From assembly GCF_004519405.1 (NCBI RefSeq), contig NZ_SGWI01000007.1, positions 1 through 64,000 on the forward strand: a stretch of DNA of 64,000 nucleotides. The letters are read 5' to 3'. The stretch's first letter is position 1. Each line of letters opens with the position of its first letter. Source of the stretch: Pseudomonas sp. BCA17. Its GTDB lineage: Bacteria > Pseudomonadota > Gammaproteobacteria > Pseudomonadales > Pseudomonadaceae. The notes below the pieces were generated by a model, which saw only the letters and a list, made by a program, of their open reading frames with translations, searched no databases and was not told the origin of the DNA. This document shows, piece after piece, positions 43,132 through 53,074 of the stretch. The position numbers were made by a program, and so were the translations under genes.

Positions 43132-44570
43132 AGCAGCTTCTGGCAACCGCTGCGCTGGGGGTGCTGTTGTCGGCCTGCCAAGCGGTAGGCCCGGATTACA
43201 AGCTGCCGGAACAATCGGCGATCAACCGTAGCGACCTGCAAGGGACCCTCGCAGGAGAGGGGAGCAACGTGGTGTCGGCGCCGGTGCCGGCCGACTGGTG
43301 GAAGCTCTACAAAGACCCGCGTCTGGATGAGCTGGTGCGCCAGGCCATGGCCTCCAACACCGACCTGCGGGTGGCCGCCGCCAACCTGCAACGGGCGCGC
43401 TACCAGACCCAGGAGGCTGAGTCCGCCGGTGGCTGGAACGCCGGGGTCAAGGCCGAAGCGCAGCGCTTGCAGGAGTCCGGCGAGGCATTTCTGCTCACGG
43501 AAAAAGTCCCGGTGGCGAACATCGGCAGCGTCGGTATCACCACCTCGTATCAGTTCGATCTGTTCGGCACCTTGCAGCGCGGCATAGAAAGCGCCCAAGC
43601 CAGCGCCGACGCCGCGCAAGCTGCCGCCGATATCGCACGCATCACCCTGGTGGCCGATGTGGTGCGCTCCTACACCCAGGTGTGCGCCGCCAACGAAGAG
43701 CTGGCGATTGCCAACGAGTCTCTCGACCTGCAAGGCCAGAGCACCCGGCTGACCCAGCGCCTGCGCGATGCCGGGCGTGGCGATGAAACCCAGGTGACCC
43801 GTTCGCAAACCCAATACAAATCGTTGCGCGCTGACATGCCACGCTACACCGCCGCACGCCAGGCGGGCTTGTTCCGTTTGTCGATGTTGCTGGCCAAGCC
43901 GGTGGACCAACTCCCGGCCGGCACCGCCACGTGCGCCGAGCTGCCGCATATCGCCCAGTTACTGCCGGTAGGCGACGGCGCCGCGCTGCTCAAGCGTCGC
44001 CCCGACGTGCGCCAGGCCGAACGCCAGTTGGCCGCCGCCACCGCCCGGATCGGCGTGGCTACCGGCGCGCTGTACCCGGACATCAGCATCGGTGCCACCG
44101 TAGGTACCGTGGGTATTCTGGACGACCTGGGTACGGCGCCCACCAACCGCTGGGGGTTTGGCCCGCTGATCAGTTGGACGGTGCCGACCAACGGTGCGCG
44201 TGCGCGTATCCACGAAGCTGAAGCCGCGACCCAGGGCGCCCTGGCGCACTTCGACGGTGTGGTGCTTAACGCGATTCGCGAAACCCAGACGGGCCTCGCG
44301 CAATACACCGCACAGTTGCAACGCCGCGATGCGTTGGCCGATGCCGGCGCGTCGGCCAAGCAGGCTTCGGAGCAGACACACCGTTTCTTCCAGGCCGGCC
44401 GCGCGTCGTTCCTGGCCGATCTGCAAGCCACCCGTACCTACACCGATGTGCGTGCGCAACTGGCGGCGGCGAACACTCAGGTTGCCATGAGCCAGATCGA
44501 CCTGTTCCTGGCCTTGGGCGGGGGTTGGGAAAGCGGACGAACGCAAGCGGCGCCAGCCAGCAAACCCTGA
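43128..44570 (+). CDS. NodT/OprM-family outer membrane factor lipoprotein
   Basis: This is a 480-residue lipoprotein (lipobox LLSAC, Cys17; AVGPDYKLPE after it). It has the tandem outer-membrane-factor repeat, including LLKRRPDVRQAERQLAAATARIG-type sequence at about 285-307 and WTVPTNGARARIHEAEA. It completes the MarR-controlled exporter. The terminal strand ends IDLFLALGGGWE, as in related factors. It is the second operon-encoded NodT-type channel in the window and is distinct from the one at 12980-14425. Confidence 0.92.
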   Translation: MKQLLATAALGVLLSACQAVGPDYKLPEQSAINRSDLQGTLAGEGSNVVSAPVPADWWKLYKDPRLDELVRQAMASNTDLRVAAANLQRARYQTQEAESAGGWNAGVKAEAQRLQESGEAFLLTEKVPVANIGSVGITTSYQFDLFGTLQRGIESAQASADAAQAAADIARITLVADVVRSYTQVCAANEELAIANESLDLQGQSTRLTQRLRDAGRGDETQVTRSQTQYKSLRADMPRYTAARQAGLFRLSMLLAKPVDQLPAGTATCAELPHIAQLLPVGDGAALLKRRPDVRQAERQLAAATARIGVATGALYPDISIGATVGTVGILDDLGTAPTNRWGFGPLISWTVPTNGARARIHEAEAATQGALAHFDGVVLNAIRETQTGLAQYTAQLQRRDALADAGASAKQASEQTHRFFQAGRASFLADLQATRTYTDVRAQLAAANTQVAMSQIDLFLALGGGWESGRTQAAPASKP

Positions 44571-44625
44571 GCAAATAGCTATGCTTTGACAGGCGGGCTC
44601 CGGTGGTTTTCCAGCCACAGGTGCC

Positions 44626-44650
44626 CGCGAGTCACTGCTCGCGTTTGCTC
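44626..44650 (+). terminator. Probable terminator of the FUSC exporter operon
   Basis: CGCGAG (44626-44631) and CTCGCG (44638-44643) pair around TCACTG, followed by TTTGCTC. A larger imperfect hairpin (GCGGGC...GCCCGC, about 44593-44628) precedes it. The short T-tract makes termination plausible but not certain. Confidence 0.5.
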
Positions 44651-44665
44651 ATGGGGATTCCAATA

Positions 44666-45298
44666 ATGAAAAACCCTTATGCTCCCGCTTTCTGGTGCGT
44701 GGTCTTCGCGCTGGTGCTGTTATCGGCTGCCTATTTCTACGGTGTCATGCTCGCTCATCAACTCGACAAGGCGATGGTGTTCCTCGACAGCGCCTGCCTG
44801 GTGATCGGCACCTTGTCCATCGGCGTGGTGGCCTGGGCGTCTTACCAGAACCAACGGGTGAAGCGAAAACTTCTCGAACAAGGCAAGACCCGCGTGGCGA
44901 TCTGGGACACCAAAGTGGCCCTGCGTCGCGTCGAAACCGTGTTCGACCGCTATTTCTGGGGCAGCTACTGGCAACCTGGACGCACCTTCCAGGAAGTCAT
45001 GGGCGAACTCACCGGCACGCCCCTGGAAAAAAGCCTCGAAGCCCTGAAAAAACAATGCGTGGTACTTGACCGGCAGGTCGCCGACGGCAGGCACTGGCTG
45101 AATAACGCGCGTGAGTTGTCGGATGTGGCCAACCAGATGGCCCGCGAACGCTACCAGTTGGACTTCTGTGATCCCAAGGCCGACACCCCGGGCAATGCCG
45201 TGATCCACCGAGAATTCGAGGTGTTGGTATACACCTGGACGGCGCGCCTGAAGAGTTTCGACCACCAGCTCGACGAGATCGACACGGAGTATTCCTGA
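44666..45298 (+). CDS. Membrane protein of unknown function
   Basis: The 210-residue protein has two N-terminal hydrophobic helices (about 8-30, FWCVVFALVLLSAAYFYGV; and 40-60, ACLVIGTLSIGVVAWAS). A cytoplasmic helical domain rich in charged residues follows. ATG 44666 is supported by GGGGA 8 bases upstream; an in-frame GTG at 44603 overlaps the hairpin region. I do not recognise the family. It stands alone between the exporter operon and the DUF945 gene. Confidence 0.72.
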   Translation: MKNPYAPAFWCVVFALVLLSAAYFYGVMLAHQLDKAMVFLDSACLVIGTLSIGVVAWASYQNQRVKRKLLEQGKTRVAIWDTKVALRRVETVFDRYFWGSYWQPGRTFQEVMGELTGTPLEKSLEALKKQCVVLDRQVADGRHWLNNARELSDVANQMARERYQLDFCDPKADTPGNAVIHREFEVLVYTWTARLKSFDHQLDEIDTEYS

Positions 45299-45445
45299 AC
45301 CAAGTGCTGACTTGATCGTTCTGAGAAAACTGGGCCGTACGCGGCCGCCAGTGCTAATCTTCCCCCGTTTTCGGCGGGCTTGAGCCAACCCTGCGGGGTT
45401 CAAGGAAGACAGCCCACTTCTCACAGGATTTGATCAGGTCACTTC

Positions 45446-46942
45446 ATGAATAAGCCAGCTGTTGTTTTCTTGGGATTTGTTGTCGCTATTGGTGCTGTCA
45501 GTGCAGGCGGTGCCTGGTACACCGGTAAGCAATTGGAACCGGTGCTGCAAACCGCAATCCAGAACGCCAACAAGGAACTGCAGACCTCCATGGCCGGCGT
45601 CGACGGTAGCGTGAGCCTGGAGCTGGTGTCCCTGGAGCGCGGCGTGTTCAGCAGCACCGCGCATTACCGCCTCAAGGGGCAGGGCACGGTATTCGGCCAG
45701 GACAACCCGAACCCCGAGCTGCTGTTCGTCGACCATATCGAACACGGCCCGTTGCCGTTCTCGCGGCTGGTCACGCTGAAGTGGCTGCCGGTCATGGCGA
45801 CCAGTCACTACATGCTGGAAAAGAACGCCACCACTGAAAAATGGTTCGCTGCCAGCAAAGACGTGTCGCCGCTCAAAGGTGTGGCCAATATCGGCTACAG
45901 CCGCTCGGTCAACGGCAACGTTGAGTTGCTGCCGCTGGAGCTCAAGGACGACAAATCCTCGGTGAGCTTCTCCGGCGCCAACCTGGACTTCGACAGCACT
46001 GCCGAAGGGCAGAAGGTCAAGGCCAACGGCTACATGAACAGCCTCAAGGTCAGCGCCATCGATGGTAATGGCGAGGCGTTCGAAGCCGAGCTGGCTGGCC
46101 TGACTGTGGCCAGTAACCTGGCAAAGTCCACCTTCGGTTTCTACACCGGGCAAAACACCGTTGAGCTGACCGATGCCAAAGTCACCTTCGGCCCGCAGAA
46201 AGCCGTGCTGACCCTCAAGGGTTTCGAGCAGAAAGACACCAGCGAGGCCAAGGACAACAACCTGGCAGGCCGTGTCGACTACAAGATCGACGAGATCGGT
46301 TACCAGGGTAAACCGGTGGGTTCGGCGGCCATGGCGCTGAGTATGAAGAACGTCGATATCCCGGCGATGCTGGTACTGACCAAGCTTTACCAGGACAAGA
46401 TGCAACCGGTACAAGCCGCAGCCGCCACCGGCCAGCCAGTGCCTGAGCTGCAGTTGACCGAAGCCGAGCAGACCTTGGCTGAAACCAACGTCAACCAGGT
46501 ATTGGCTGCCAAGCCACAGTTGGCGGTGGAAAACCTGTCGCTGAAAACCACCCACGGCGAAAGCAAATTCAATCTGGTCCTGGACCTGACCAAACCGACC
46601 TCCATGGAGTTGCCGCCGGTTGAGCTGGGCAAGCAAATGGTTGCCTTGCTGGATGCCAATCTGACCCTGTCCAAGCCGATGATCAGCGATGTCGCGGCGT
46701 TGCAGGCCCAGGTGAGCGGGGTCACTGATCCGAAAGCCATCGAGCAGCAATCTCAGATGGAGGCCGAAATGGTCAGCGGCATGGGCGTTGGCACTCAGTT
46801 GGCGACCCTGGTCGGTACCGATGTAGTCTCCAAGCTGCATTACGCCAACAATGAAGTGACCTTCAACGGCCAGAAGATGACCGTCGAGCAGTTCATTGGT
46901 TTTGTCATGGCTAAGGTCGGGACCGTCAGCCACGCGCAGTAA
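45446..46942 (+). CDS. DUF945 (YdgA-like) envelope protein
   Basis: The 498-residue protein has an N-terminal signal anchor (about 5-25; VVFLGFVVAIGAVSAGGAWY), then GKQLEPVLQTAIQNANKEL and long stretches of beta-rich sequence. This is the YdgA/DUF945 pattern. The family is periplasmic, inner-membrane-anchored and poorly characterised, with distant resemblance to AsmA-like proteins. It is monocistronic here. A 147-base upstream gap contains a TTGA-AACCC/GGGTT-CAA hairpin at about 45380-45403 but no gene. Confidence 0.85.
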   Translation: MNKPAVVFLGFVVAIGAVSAGGAWYTGKQLEPVLQTAIQNANKELQTSMAGVDGSVSLELVSLERGVFSSTAHYRLKGQGTVFGQDNPNPELLFVDHIEHGPLPFSRLVTLKWLPVMATSHYMLEKNATTEKWFAASKDVSPLKGVANIGYSRSVNGNVELLPLELKDDKSSVSFSGANLDFDSTAEGQKVKANGYMNSLKVSAIDGNGEAFEAELAGLTVASNLAKSTFGFYTGQNTVELTDAKVTFGPQKAVLTLKGFEQKDTSEAKDNNLAGRVDYKIDEIGYQGKPVGSAAMALSMKNVDIPAMLVLTKLYQDKMQPVQAAAATGQPVPELQLTEAEQTLAETNVNQVLAAKPQLAVENLSLKTTHGESKFNLVLDLTKPTSMELPPVELGKQMVALLDANLTLSKPMISDVAALQAQVSGVTDPKAIEQQSQMEAEMVSGMGVGTQLATLVGTDVVSKLHYANNEVTFNGQKMTVEQFIGFVMAKVGTVSHAQ

Positions 46943-47237
46943 GACTGCTGACATCAGCAACACATAAATAGGGGGAGCGAGGCTGCGCGGGATAAGCGTC
47001 AAACTCTCGGCGTAGCCGCCGTAGAGCGCTCGTTATCGCGGTAACCCCTTTCCCCCGTTGGTTTTTGGCGGTCAGGGCAATTCTGAACAATTGTTCCTGA
47101 TTGCCCTTTCTCCTACATTCCTAATGGATAGTTCCTACAGGAAAGCTAGGTCGGGTCACTAGACGCCGACACCCCTGATGCAAACTGCTCAGGACCACCT
47201 ATCGTTGTAGCTTTCCGTGTGTAAGGAAGCTCACGAC
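46943..47237. promoter_or_regulatory. Leader/promoter region of pgaABCD with a nested palindrome
   Basis: No gene is seen in this 295-base gap. At 47074-47107, AGGGCAAT and ATTGCCCT flank the palindrome GAACAATTGTTC (47085-47096), giving a long interrupted stem that could be an operator, a terminator for the DUF945 gene (TTTCTCC follows) or both. The remaining about 130 bases to the pgaA start would be promoter and 5' leader. A ribosome site AAGGAAG lies at 47223-47229. Confidence 0.5.
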
Positions 47238-49718
47238 ATGCTGCGAACCCTCCCTCTCAGTGCGCCAGGCCGGCTGCGCCTGCTCATCGGTGCCGCTCTG
47301 TGCAGCCAGTTGCTGATCCCGGCCTTCGCTTTGGCCGATCCAGCCTACGACGCCCTGATCATCCAGGCGCGTAACGGCAACTTCGCGCCCGCCCTGACCC
47401 AACTGCGCCAACTGCCCGCCGAGCGCCAGACGCCTGGGCAGATCAGCGATCACTTGGTAATAGCCGGTTGGGCCGGGCAAGACGCCGAAGTGCTGAAGGT
47501 GTACGAAGCCCAAGGCAAACATCGCAACCTGACGACCCAGGCGCTGGCCACGGTGGCCCGTACTTATCGCAACCAGAAGCAGTGGCCGCAGGCCTTGGCG
47601 GTCTACCGGCAGGCGCTGCTGCGGGAGCCGAATAACGTCGACCTGCAACTGGGCGAGGCCCTGACCCAGGCTGACGGTGGCCAAATCAACGAAGCGGTGT
47701 CGCGCACCCGCGCGCTGGTGGCCGCCAAGCCGGATGACGCCAACCGGCGCATGGCCTTGGGCTACGCGTTGACCCGCGCCGGCTTGAACTACGATGCCCT
47801 GAATGAATTCGACAAGGCATTTGTGCTGGCAGGCGACAAGCCTGAGGTAGTGCGCGAGTACATTGTCGCCCTGCAAAAGGCCCGTCTGCCGGAGCCTGCG
47901 TTGCGCCTGTCGGCCAAACATCCGGGTGCGCTGGACGCCGTGACCCAGCGCCGCCTGGAAGGCGATCTTGCGGCCGAGCGCGTGCGTATGGCCGAGTTCG
48001 CCACGCGCAGCGAGAAAGAGCGCTATGTGATCGCCGACCGCGCGCTCAACGACTACGACCAACTGCTTGCCCGCTGGACGCCGGACGCAAGCGCCCATGA
48101 TGACGTGGTGCGCTGGCGCATCGACCGCCTGGGCGCCCTCAAGGCGCGGGCACGCACCGCCGAGGTGATCCGCGAGTACCAGACCCTGCAAGGTGAAGGC
48201 GTGCAGTTGCCGACGTACGCCATCCGGTGGGTCGCCGCCGCTTACCTTGACCAGCGCCTGCCGGAAAAAGCCGAGCCGCTCTACCGACAAGCGCTGGCCG
48301 CGCCGGATGCCGACCCAGCCGACCGTGTGGAAGACAGCACCGCGCTGTTCTATGCCCTGGTGGAAAGTGACAAAGCCCTGGATGCCCGCGAGGTCGCCAG
48401 CAATCTGGCCAAGAGCCAGAACCCCCGCGAAGAACTCAAGGGCTTGCCCATCGGCAACCCCAACGACAACTGGATGGACGCGCAACTGCTGGCCGCCCAG
48501 GCCGACACCTTCGCCGGCGACCTGCCAGGCAGCGAAGCCGGCCTTGAAGCGCTGGTGCGCAAAGCCCCGGGCAATGTCGGCCTGCAACTGGCCCAAGCCA
48601 ATATGTACCGCGCCCGCGATTGGCCGCGCCGCTCCGAGGGCGCGCTCAAGGAAACCGAAGCCCAGGCGCCGCGGGATATCAGCCTGGAAGTGTCCCAGGC
48701 CTATACCGCCATGGACCTGCAAGAGTGGCGGCAGATGGACACGCTCACCGACGACGTGTTGGCCCGCAACCCGGACAACCGCCAGGTACAACGCCTTAAC
48801 CGCCTGCGTAATGTGCATGACATGGCCGAACTGCGGGTCGAAGCCTACACCGGTAAAAGCTATGGCGGCGGCAACAATGGCGACGTCGGCGCCGTGGCCG
48901 GCAGCCGCGACTGGGGCATCGAAAGCGTGCTCTACAGCCCGCCCATCGACGAAGATTGGCGCGTGTTCGCCGGCCTTGGCTACGCCACTGCCGACTTCAG
49001 CGAAGGCACCGGCCAGCACCGTTGGCAACGTGTCGGCGTGGAGCGGCGCACGCGCGACATGACCCTGCAGGCCGAAGTCTCCAACCACTCCTACGGTTTT
49101 GGCTCCAAGCAAGGGGCGAGCGTGTCGATCGCTCGCGACATCAACGACAACTGGCAATACGGCGGCAGCCTCGGCTACCTCCTGGCCACTACGCCGCTGC
49201 GGGCGCTGAATGCCGACATTACGGCCAATGGCGGCAGCGGTTTCATTCGCTGGCGCGCCAATGAAAGCCGTGAGTGGAAGCTGGCATTGAGCCCGTCCCA
49301 TTTCAGCGACGGCAATGATCGTCTCGAAGCGTTGCTCACCGGCCGCGAGGGCATCTACAGCTCGCCCCATGTGCAAGTCGACCTGGGCCTGGAAGTCGGC
49401 GCCAGCCGCAACACCAAGAACGACACGGTGTACTTCAACCCCAAGTCGGACTTCACCGTGTTGCCCACCGTCACGGTCAATCACGTGCTCTACCACCGCT
49501 ACGAGACCCAGTGGAGTCAGCAGTTCCAGCTCGGTGCCGGTACCTACAGCCAGCGGGATTATTCCACGGGCGGTATCGGTTTGATCGGCTACGGCCAGCG
49601 CCTGCTCTGGAACGATGTGCTGGAGGTGGGTGCCAACCTGAGCCTGATCAGCCGCCCTTACGACGGCGACCGAGAGCGCGATCTGCGTCTGCTCGTCGAC
49701 CTCACTTACCGATTCTAA
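47238..49718 (+). CDS. pgaA: PgaA, outer membrane porin for poly-N-acetylglucosamine export
   Basis: The 826-residue protein has a signal peptide (about 1-35) and a periplasmic TPR superhelix (about 40-500) that includes WPQALAVYRQALLREPNN and the conserved NPNDNWMDAQLLAAQA region. A C-terminal 16-stranded barrel (about 520-826) ends LLVDLTYRF with a terminal Phe. PgaA binds partly deacetylated PNAG and passes it through the outer membrane. ATG 47238 has AAGGAAG upstream; the in-frame GTG at 47217 precedes that site and is rejected. It is first gene of pgaABCD. Confidence 0.95.
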   Translation: MLRTLPLSAPGRLRLLIGAALCSQLLIPAFALADPAYDALIIQARNGNFAPALTQLRQLPAERQTPGQISDHLVIAGWAGQDAEVLKVYEAQGKHRNLTTQALATVARTYRNQKQWPQALAVYRQALLREPNNVDLQLGEALTQADGGQINEAVSRTRALVAAKPDDANRRMALGYALTRAGLNYDALNEFDKAFVLAGDKPEVVREYIVALQKARLPEPALRLSAKHPGALDAVTQRRLEGDLAAERVRMAEFATRSEKERYVIADRALNDYDQLLARWTPDASAHDDVVRWRIDRLGALKARARTAEVIREYQTLQGEGVQLPTYAIRWVAAAYLDQRLPEKAEPLYRQALAAPDADPADRVEDSTALFYALVESDKALDAREVASNLAKSQNPREELKGLPIGNPNDNWMDAQLLAAQADTFAGDLPGSEAGLEALVRKAPGNVGLQLAQANMYRARDWPRRSEGALKETEAQAPRDISLEVSQAYTAMDLQEWRQMDTLTDDVLARNPDNRQVQRLNRLRNVHDMAELRVEAYTGKSYGGGNNGDVGAVAGSRDWGIESVLYSPPIDEDWRVFAGLGYATADFSEGTGQHRWQRVGVERRTRDMTLQAEVSNHSYGFGSKQGASVSIARDINDNWQYGGSLGYLLATTPLRALNADITANGGSGFIRWRANESREWKLALSPSHFSDGNDRLEALLTGREGIYSSPHVQVDLGLEVGASRNTKNDTVYFNPKSDFTVLPTVTVNHVLYHRYETQWSQQFQLGAGTYSQRDYSTGGIGLIGYGQRLLWNDVLEVGANLSLISRPYDGDRERDLRLLVDLTYRF

Positions 49719-49731
49719 AAAGAGCCTGACC

Positions 49732-51729
49732 ATGACTGTCCTCCGCCATTGCTTGTTGGTCCTGGGTGTAGTGCTGGCCGGCGCCTGCGCCCAGCAACCC
49801 GCGCCCTATACCCCACCCGCCGAGCGGCCGACGCCGCTCAACGAAGCGCCGTGGCCGAAAAACCACTTCCTGGGCATTGCCTACCACGACGTGGAGGACC
49901 GTGACCCCGACCAGGCCGTGGTGGCGGTGCGTACCGAGCGTTTGATCGAACAGTTGGCGTGGTTGCGTGAGAACGGCTACCAGCCGGTTTCCGTCGACCA
50001 GATCCTGGCGGCGCGTCGGGGCGGCCCCGAGTTGCCGCCCAAGGCCATCATGCTCAGCTTCGATGATGGTTATTCCAGCTTTTACACGCGGGTGATGCCG
50101 ATACTGCGCGCCTACCATTGGCCGGCGTTGCTGGCACCGGTGGGCAGTTGGATCGATACCCCGCTCAACCAACCGGTGGACTTCGCCGGGATGCCGCGGC
50201 CGCGTGGGGAATTCCTCACCTGGCAGCAGATTCGCGAAGTGTCCCAATCCGGCTTGGTGGAGATTGCCGCGCACACCGATGCCAGCCACAAAGGCGTGCT
50301 GGCCAACCCTCAAGGCAACCTGGAGCCGGCCGCGACCAGCCTGCGTTTTGATCCGGCCACCGGCCGCTATGAGAGCCAGGCGCAGTTCGATGCGCGGATG
50401 CGTGCCGATGTCGCGTCGATCTCGAAGAAAATCCAGGCCGTCACCGGCAAGGCGCCACGGGTATGGGTGTGGCCGTACGGTGCGGCCAAAGGCACCAGTT
50501 TGGCGATCGTCGGCGAGCAGGGTTACCAGATGGCGCTGACCCTGGACGACGGCATTGATGACCTCGGCAAGCTGATGAACAGCCCGCGCTTCCTGGTGGC
50601 CTCCGACCCCGATGGCGAACATTTCGCCAACAGCATCGTCGCGGTGCAAACCCCGGCGCCGCTGCGCGTGCTGCATGTGGACCTGGATAACGTTTATGAC
50701 CCGGACCCGGCGCAGCAAGCGCGCAACCTCGACCAGTTGGTGCAGCGCGTGGTGGACATGGGCGCGGGCACCGTCTTCCTGCAAGCCTTTGCCGACCCCA
50801 AGGGAGACGGCCTGGTGCATTCGCTGTACTTCCCCAACCGTCACCTGCCGGTGCGCGCCGACTTGTTCAACCGCGTTTCCTGGCAACTGCACACCCGTGC
50901 CCACGCGAGCGTCTACGCGTGGATGCCGGTACTCAGCTTCGCCCTTGACCCCAAGCTGCCTCGCGTAACGCGGTGGGACCCACAGACCGGCAAGGTCGCG
51001 CTCGACCCGGATCAATACCAACGCCTGTCGCCGTTTGACCCCCAGGTGCGCAAGATCATCGGTGAGATCTACGAAGACCTGGCGCGCAACAGTGCCATCG
51101 ACGGCGTGCTGTACCACGATGATGCTGTGCTGTCGGATTTCGAAGACGCCGGTCCCGTTGCGCTCAAGGCCTACGCCGCCAATGGCTTGCCCGGCAGCAT
51201 CGCGGCCCTGCGCGCCGATCCTGCGGTGATGCAACGCTGGACCCGTTTCAAGAGCCGCTACCTGATCGACTTCACCCATGAGTTGACTGCCAAGGTCCGC
51301 GCCATCGGCGGCCCGCAGGTGCTGACGGCGCGCAATATCTTTGCCGAGCCGATGCTCAACCCGGGCAGCGAAGCCTGGTTTGCGCAGAACCTCGACGACT
51401 TCCTCCAGAGCTATGACTGGACCGCGCCAATGGCCATGCCGTTGATGGAAGGCGAAACGCTGAAAAACTCCAATGCCTGGTTGGAGAAACTGGTCGCCAA
51501 GGTCAAAGCCCGCCCCGGCGCGCTTGAACACACGGTGTTCGAGCTGCAAGCCAAAGACTGGCGCACTAAAGAAGCGACCGATATCAACGGTGCGCAGATG
51601 GCTGAATGGATGGGGGTACTCAAACGCCAGGGGGTCAAGAGCTTCGGCTACTACCCGGACAACTTCCTGGAAAACTCACCGGACCTGAACACCGTGCGTC
51701 CGGCCCTTTCCAACCAGTGGAACCCTTGA
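49732..51729 (+). CDS. pgaB: PgaB, PNAG de-N-acetylase/hydrolase lipoprotein
   Basis: The 665-residue protein has a lipoprotein signal (lipobox LAGAC, Cys19). Its polysaccharide deacetylase domain carries the metal ligands: SFDDGY with D111 and D112, and HTDASH with H181 and H186. The C-terminal glycoside-hydrolase-153-like domain (about 310-640) includes VLHVDLDNVYDPD and IDGVLYHDDAVLSDFED. It deacetylates some GlcNAc residues of PNAG in the periplasm, which is needed for export through PgaA. The gene lies 13 bases after pgaA. Confidence 0.95.
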   Translation: MTVLRHCLLVLGVVLAGACAQQPAPYTPPAERPTPLNEAPWPKNHFLGIAYHDVEDRDPDQAVVAVRTERLIEQLAWLRENGYQPVSVDQILAARRGGPELPPKAIMLSFDDGYSSFYTRVMPILRAYHWPALLAPVGSWIDTPLNQPVDFAGMPRPRGEFLTWQQIREVSQSGLVEIAAHTDASHKGVLANPQGNLEPAATSLRFDPATGRYESQAQFDARMRADVASISKKIQAVTGKAPRVWVWPYGAAKGTSLAIVGEQGYQMALTLDDGIDDLGKLMNSPRFLVASDPDGEHFANSIVAVQTPAPLRVLHVDLDNVYDPDPAQQARNLDQLVQRVVDMGAGTVFLQAFADPKGDGLVHSLYFPNRHLPVRADLFNRVSWQLHTRAHASVYAWMPVLSFALDPKLPRVTRWDPQTGKVALDPDQYQRLSPFDPQVRKIIGEIYEDLARNSAIDGVLYHDDAVLSDFEDAGPVALKAYAANGLPGSIAALRADPAVMQRWTRFKSRYLIDFTHELTAKVRAIGGPQVLTARNIFAEPMLNPGSEAWFAQNLDDFLQSYDWTAPMAMPLMEGETLKNSNAWLEKLVAKVKARPGALEHTVFELQAKDWRTKEATDINGAQMAEWMGVLKRQGVKSFGYYPDNFLENSPDLNTVRPALSNQWNP

Positions 51730-51731
51730 TC

Positions 51732-53072
51732 ATGTTCGACAGAATCCTGGCTCTATTCGTCCTGGCACTGGTATTGGGCGTGCCCCTGGGCCTGATCTTC
51801 CTGGTCACCGGGCAGTTCCTGATGGACTTTGTGTTTTTCTACCCCTTGTTTATGTCGGGCCTGTGGATTGCCGGCGGCCTGTACTTCTGGCTGCATTGGG
51901 AACGCCACTGGCCGTGGGAAGAAGACACCCCGGCGCCGACCCTGGCGGGCAACCCGATGATCTCGATCATCATCCCTTGCTACAACGAAGGCGATAACGC
52001 TGCCGAGACCATTCACGCGGCGCTGAACCAGTTGTACCCGAATATCGAAGTGATCGCGGTCAACGACGGCTCCTCAGACAACACCGCCGCTGTGCTTGAC
52101 GCCCTCGCCCTGGAAAACCCGCGCCTGCGCGTGCTGCACCTGGCGCAGAACCAGGGCAAGGCCGTGGCCCTGCGCATGGGCGCCGTGGCCGCCCGCAGTG
52201 AATACCTGGTGTGCATCGACGGCGATGCGTTGCTCGACAAAAACGCCGCCGCCTACATGGTTGCGCCGATGCTCGACAACCCGCGTCTGGGCGCCGTGAC
52301 CGGCAACCCACGCATCCGCACACGCTCCACCTTGATTGGCCGGGTGCAGGTGGGCGAGTTTTCTTCGATCATCGGCTTGATCAAGCGCACCCAGCGTGTG
52401 TTCGGCCGGATCTTCACTGTGTCGGGGGTGGTGGTGGCGTTCCGTAAAAAGGCGCTGGACCGCATCGACTATTGGAGCACCGACATGATCACCGAAGACA
52501 TCGATGTCAGTTGGAAGCTGCAACTCGATCACTGGGCCATCTTCTACGAACCCCGTGCCCTGTGCTGGATCTTGATGCCTGAAACCGTCGGCGGCCTGTG
52601 GAAACAGCGTTTGCGCTGGGCCCAGGGCGGTGCCGAAGTGCTGTTCAAGAACATCCGTGGCATCTGGCAATGGCGCCATCGTTACCTGTGGCCACTGCTG
52701 TTCGAATACTGCCTGTCCACCGGTTGGGCCTTTACTTTCCTGTTGTCGGTGATCTTCTGGGCCGTGGGCAAGTTCATCGTGCTGCCACCGGCGATTGCCG
52801 TGGACTCCCTGGTGCCACCGGCGTTTACCGGCCTGGTGCTGGCGATGGTGTGCCTGTTGCAGTTTGCGGTGAGCATCCTGATCGACCGGCGTTATGAAAA
52901 AGACCTGTGGAAAACCCTGTTCTGGACCGTGTGGTACCCGATGGTGTTTTGGCTGGTCAGCTTGTTTACCACCTTGGTCAGCTTCCCCAGGGTGCTGTTC
53001 AAGCAACATCAGAAGCGCGCACGCTGGGTCAGCCCGGATCGCGGTATCAAACCAAGCGAAGAGGAGGCGTGA
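51732..53072 (+). CDS. pgaC: PgaC, PNAG synthase (GT2 glycosyltransferase)
   Basis: This is a 446-residue inner-membrane GT2 enzyme. Two N-terminal helices (about 5-55) precede the catalytic domain, which carries NDGSSD, the DGD metal site, TED (general base region) and QRLRW (QxxRW). About three C-terminal helices follow. It polymerises UDP-GlcNAc and extrudes the chain together with PgaD, and c-di-GMP is the known activator. I start it at ATG 51732, two bases after pgaB. The frame is open upstream to 51606 in pgaB, but that has no family match. Confidence 0.95.
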   Translation: MFDRILALFVLALVLGVPLGLIFLVTGQFLMDFVFFYPLFMSGLWIAGGLYFWLHWERHWPWEEDTPAPTLAGNPMISIIIPCYNEGDNAAETIHAALNQLYPNIEVIAVNDGSSDNTAAVLDALALENPRLRVLHLAQNQGKAVALRMGAVAARSEYLVCIDGDALLDKNAAAYMVAPMLDNPRLGAVTGNPRIRTRSTLIGRVQVGEFSSIIGLIKRTQRVFGRIFTVSGVVVAFRKKALDRIDYWSTDMITEDIDVSWKLQLDHWAIFYEPRALCWILMPETVGGLWKQRLRWAQGGAEVLFKNIRGIWQWRHRYLWPLLFEYCLSTGWAFTFLLSVIFWAVGKFIVLPPAIAVDSLVPPAFTGLVLAMVCLLQFAVSILIDRRYEKDLWKTLFWTVWYPMVFWLVSLFTTLVSFPRVLFKQHQKRARWVSPDRGIKPSEEEA

Positions 53073-53074
53073 TC

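Noticed and set aside
47199..49733. 844-codon open frame on the minus strand
   Set aside because: It is antisense to pgaA, which has full family architecture; the antisense translation shows no domain and arises from codon bias.
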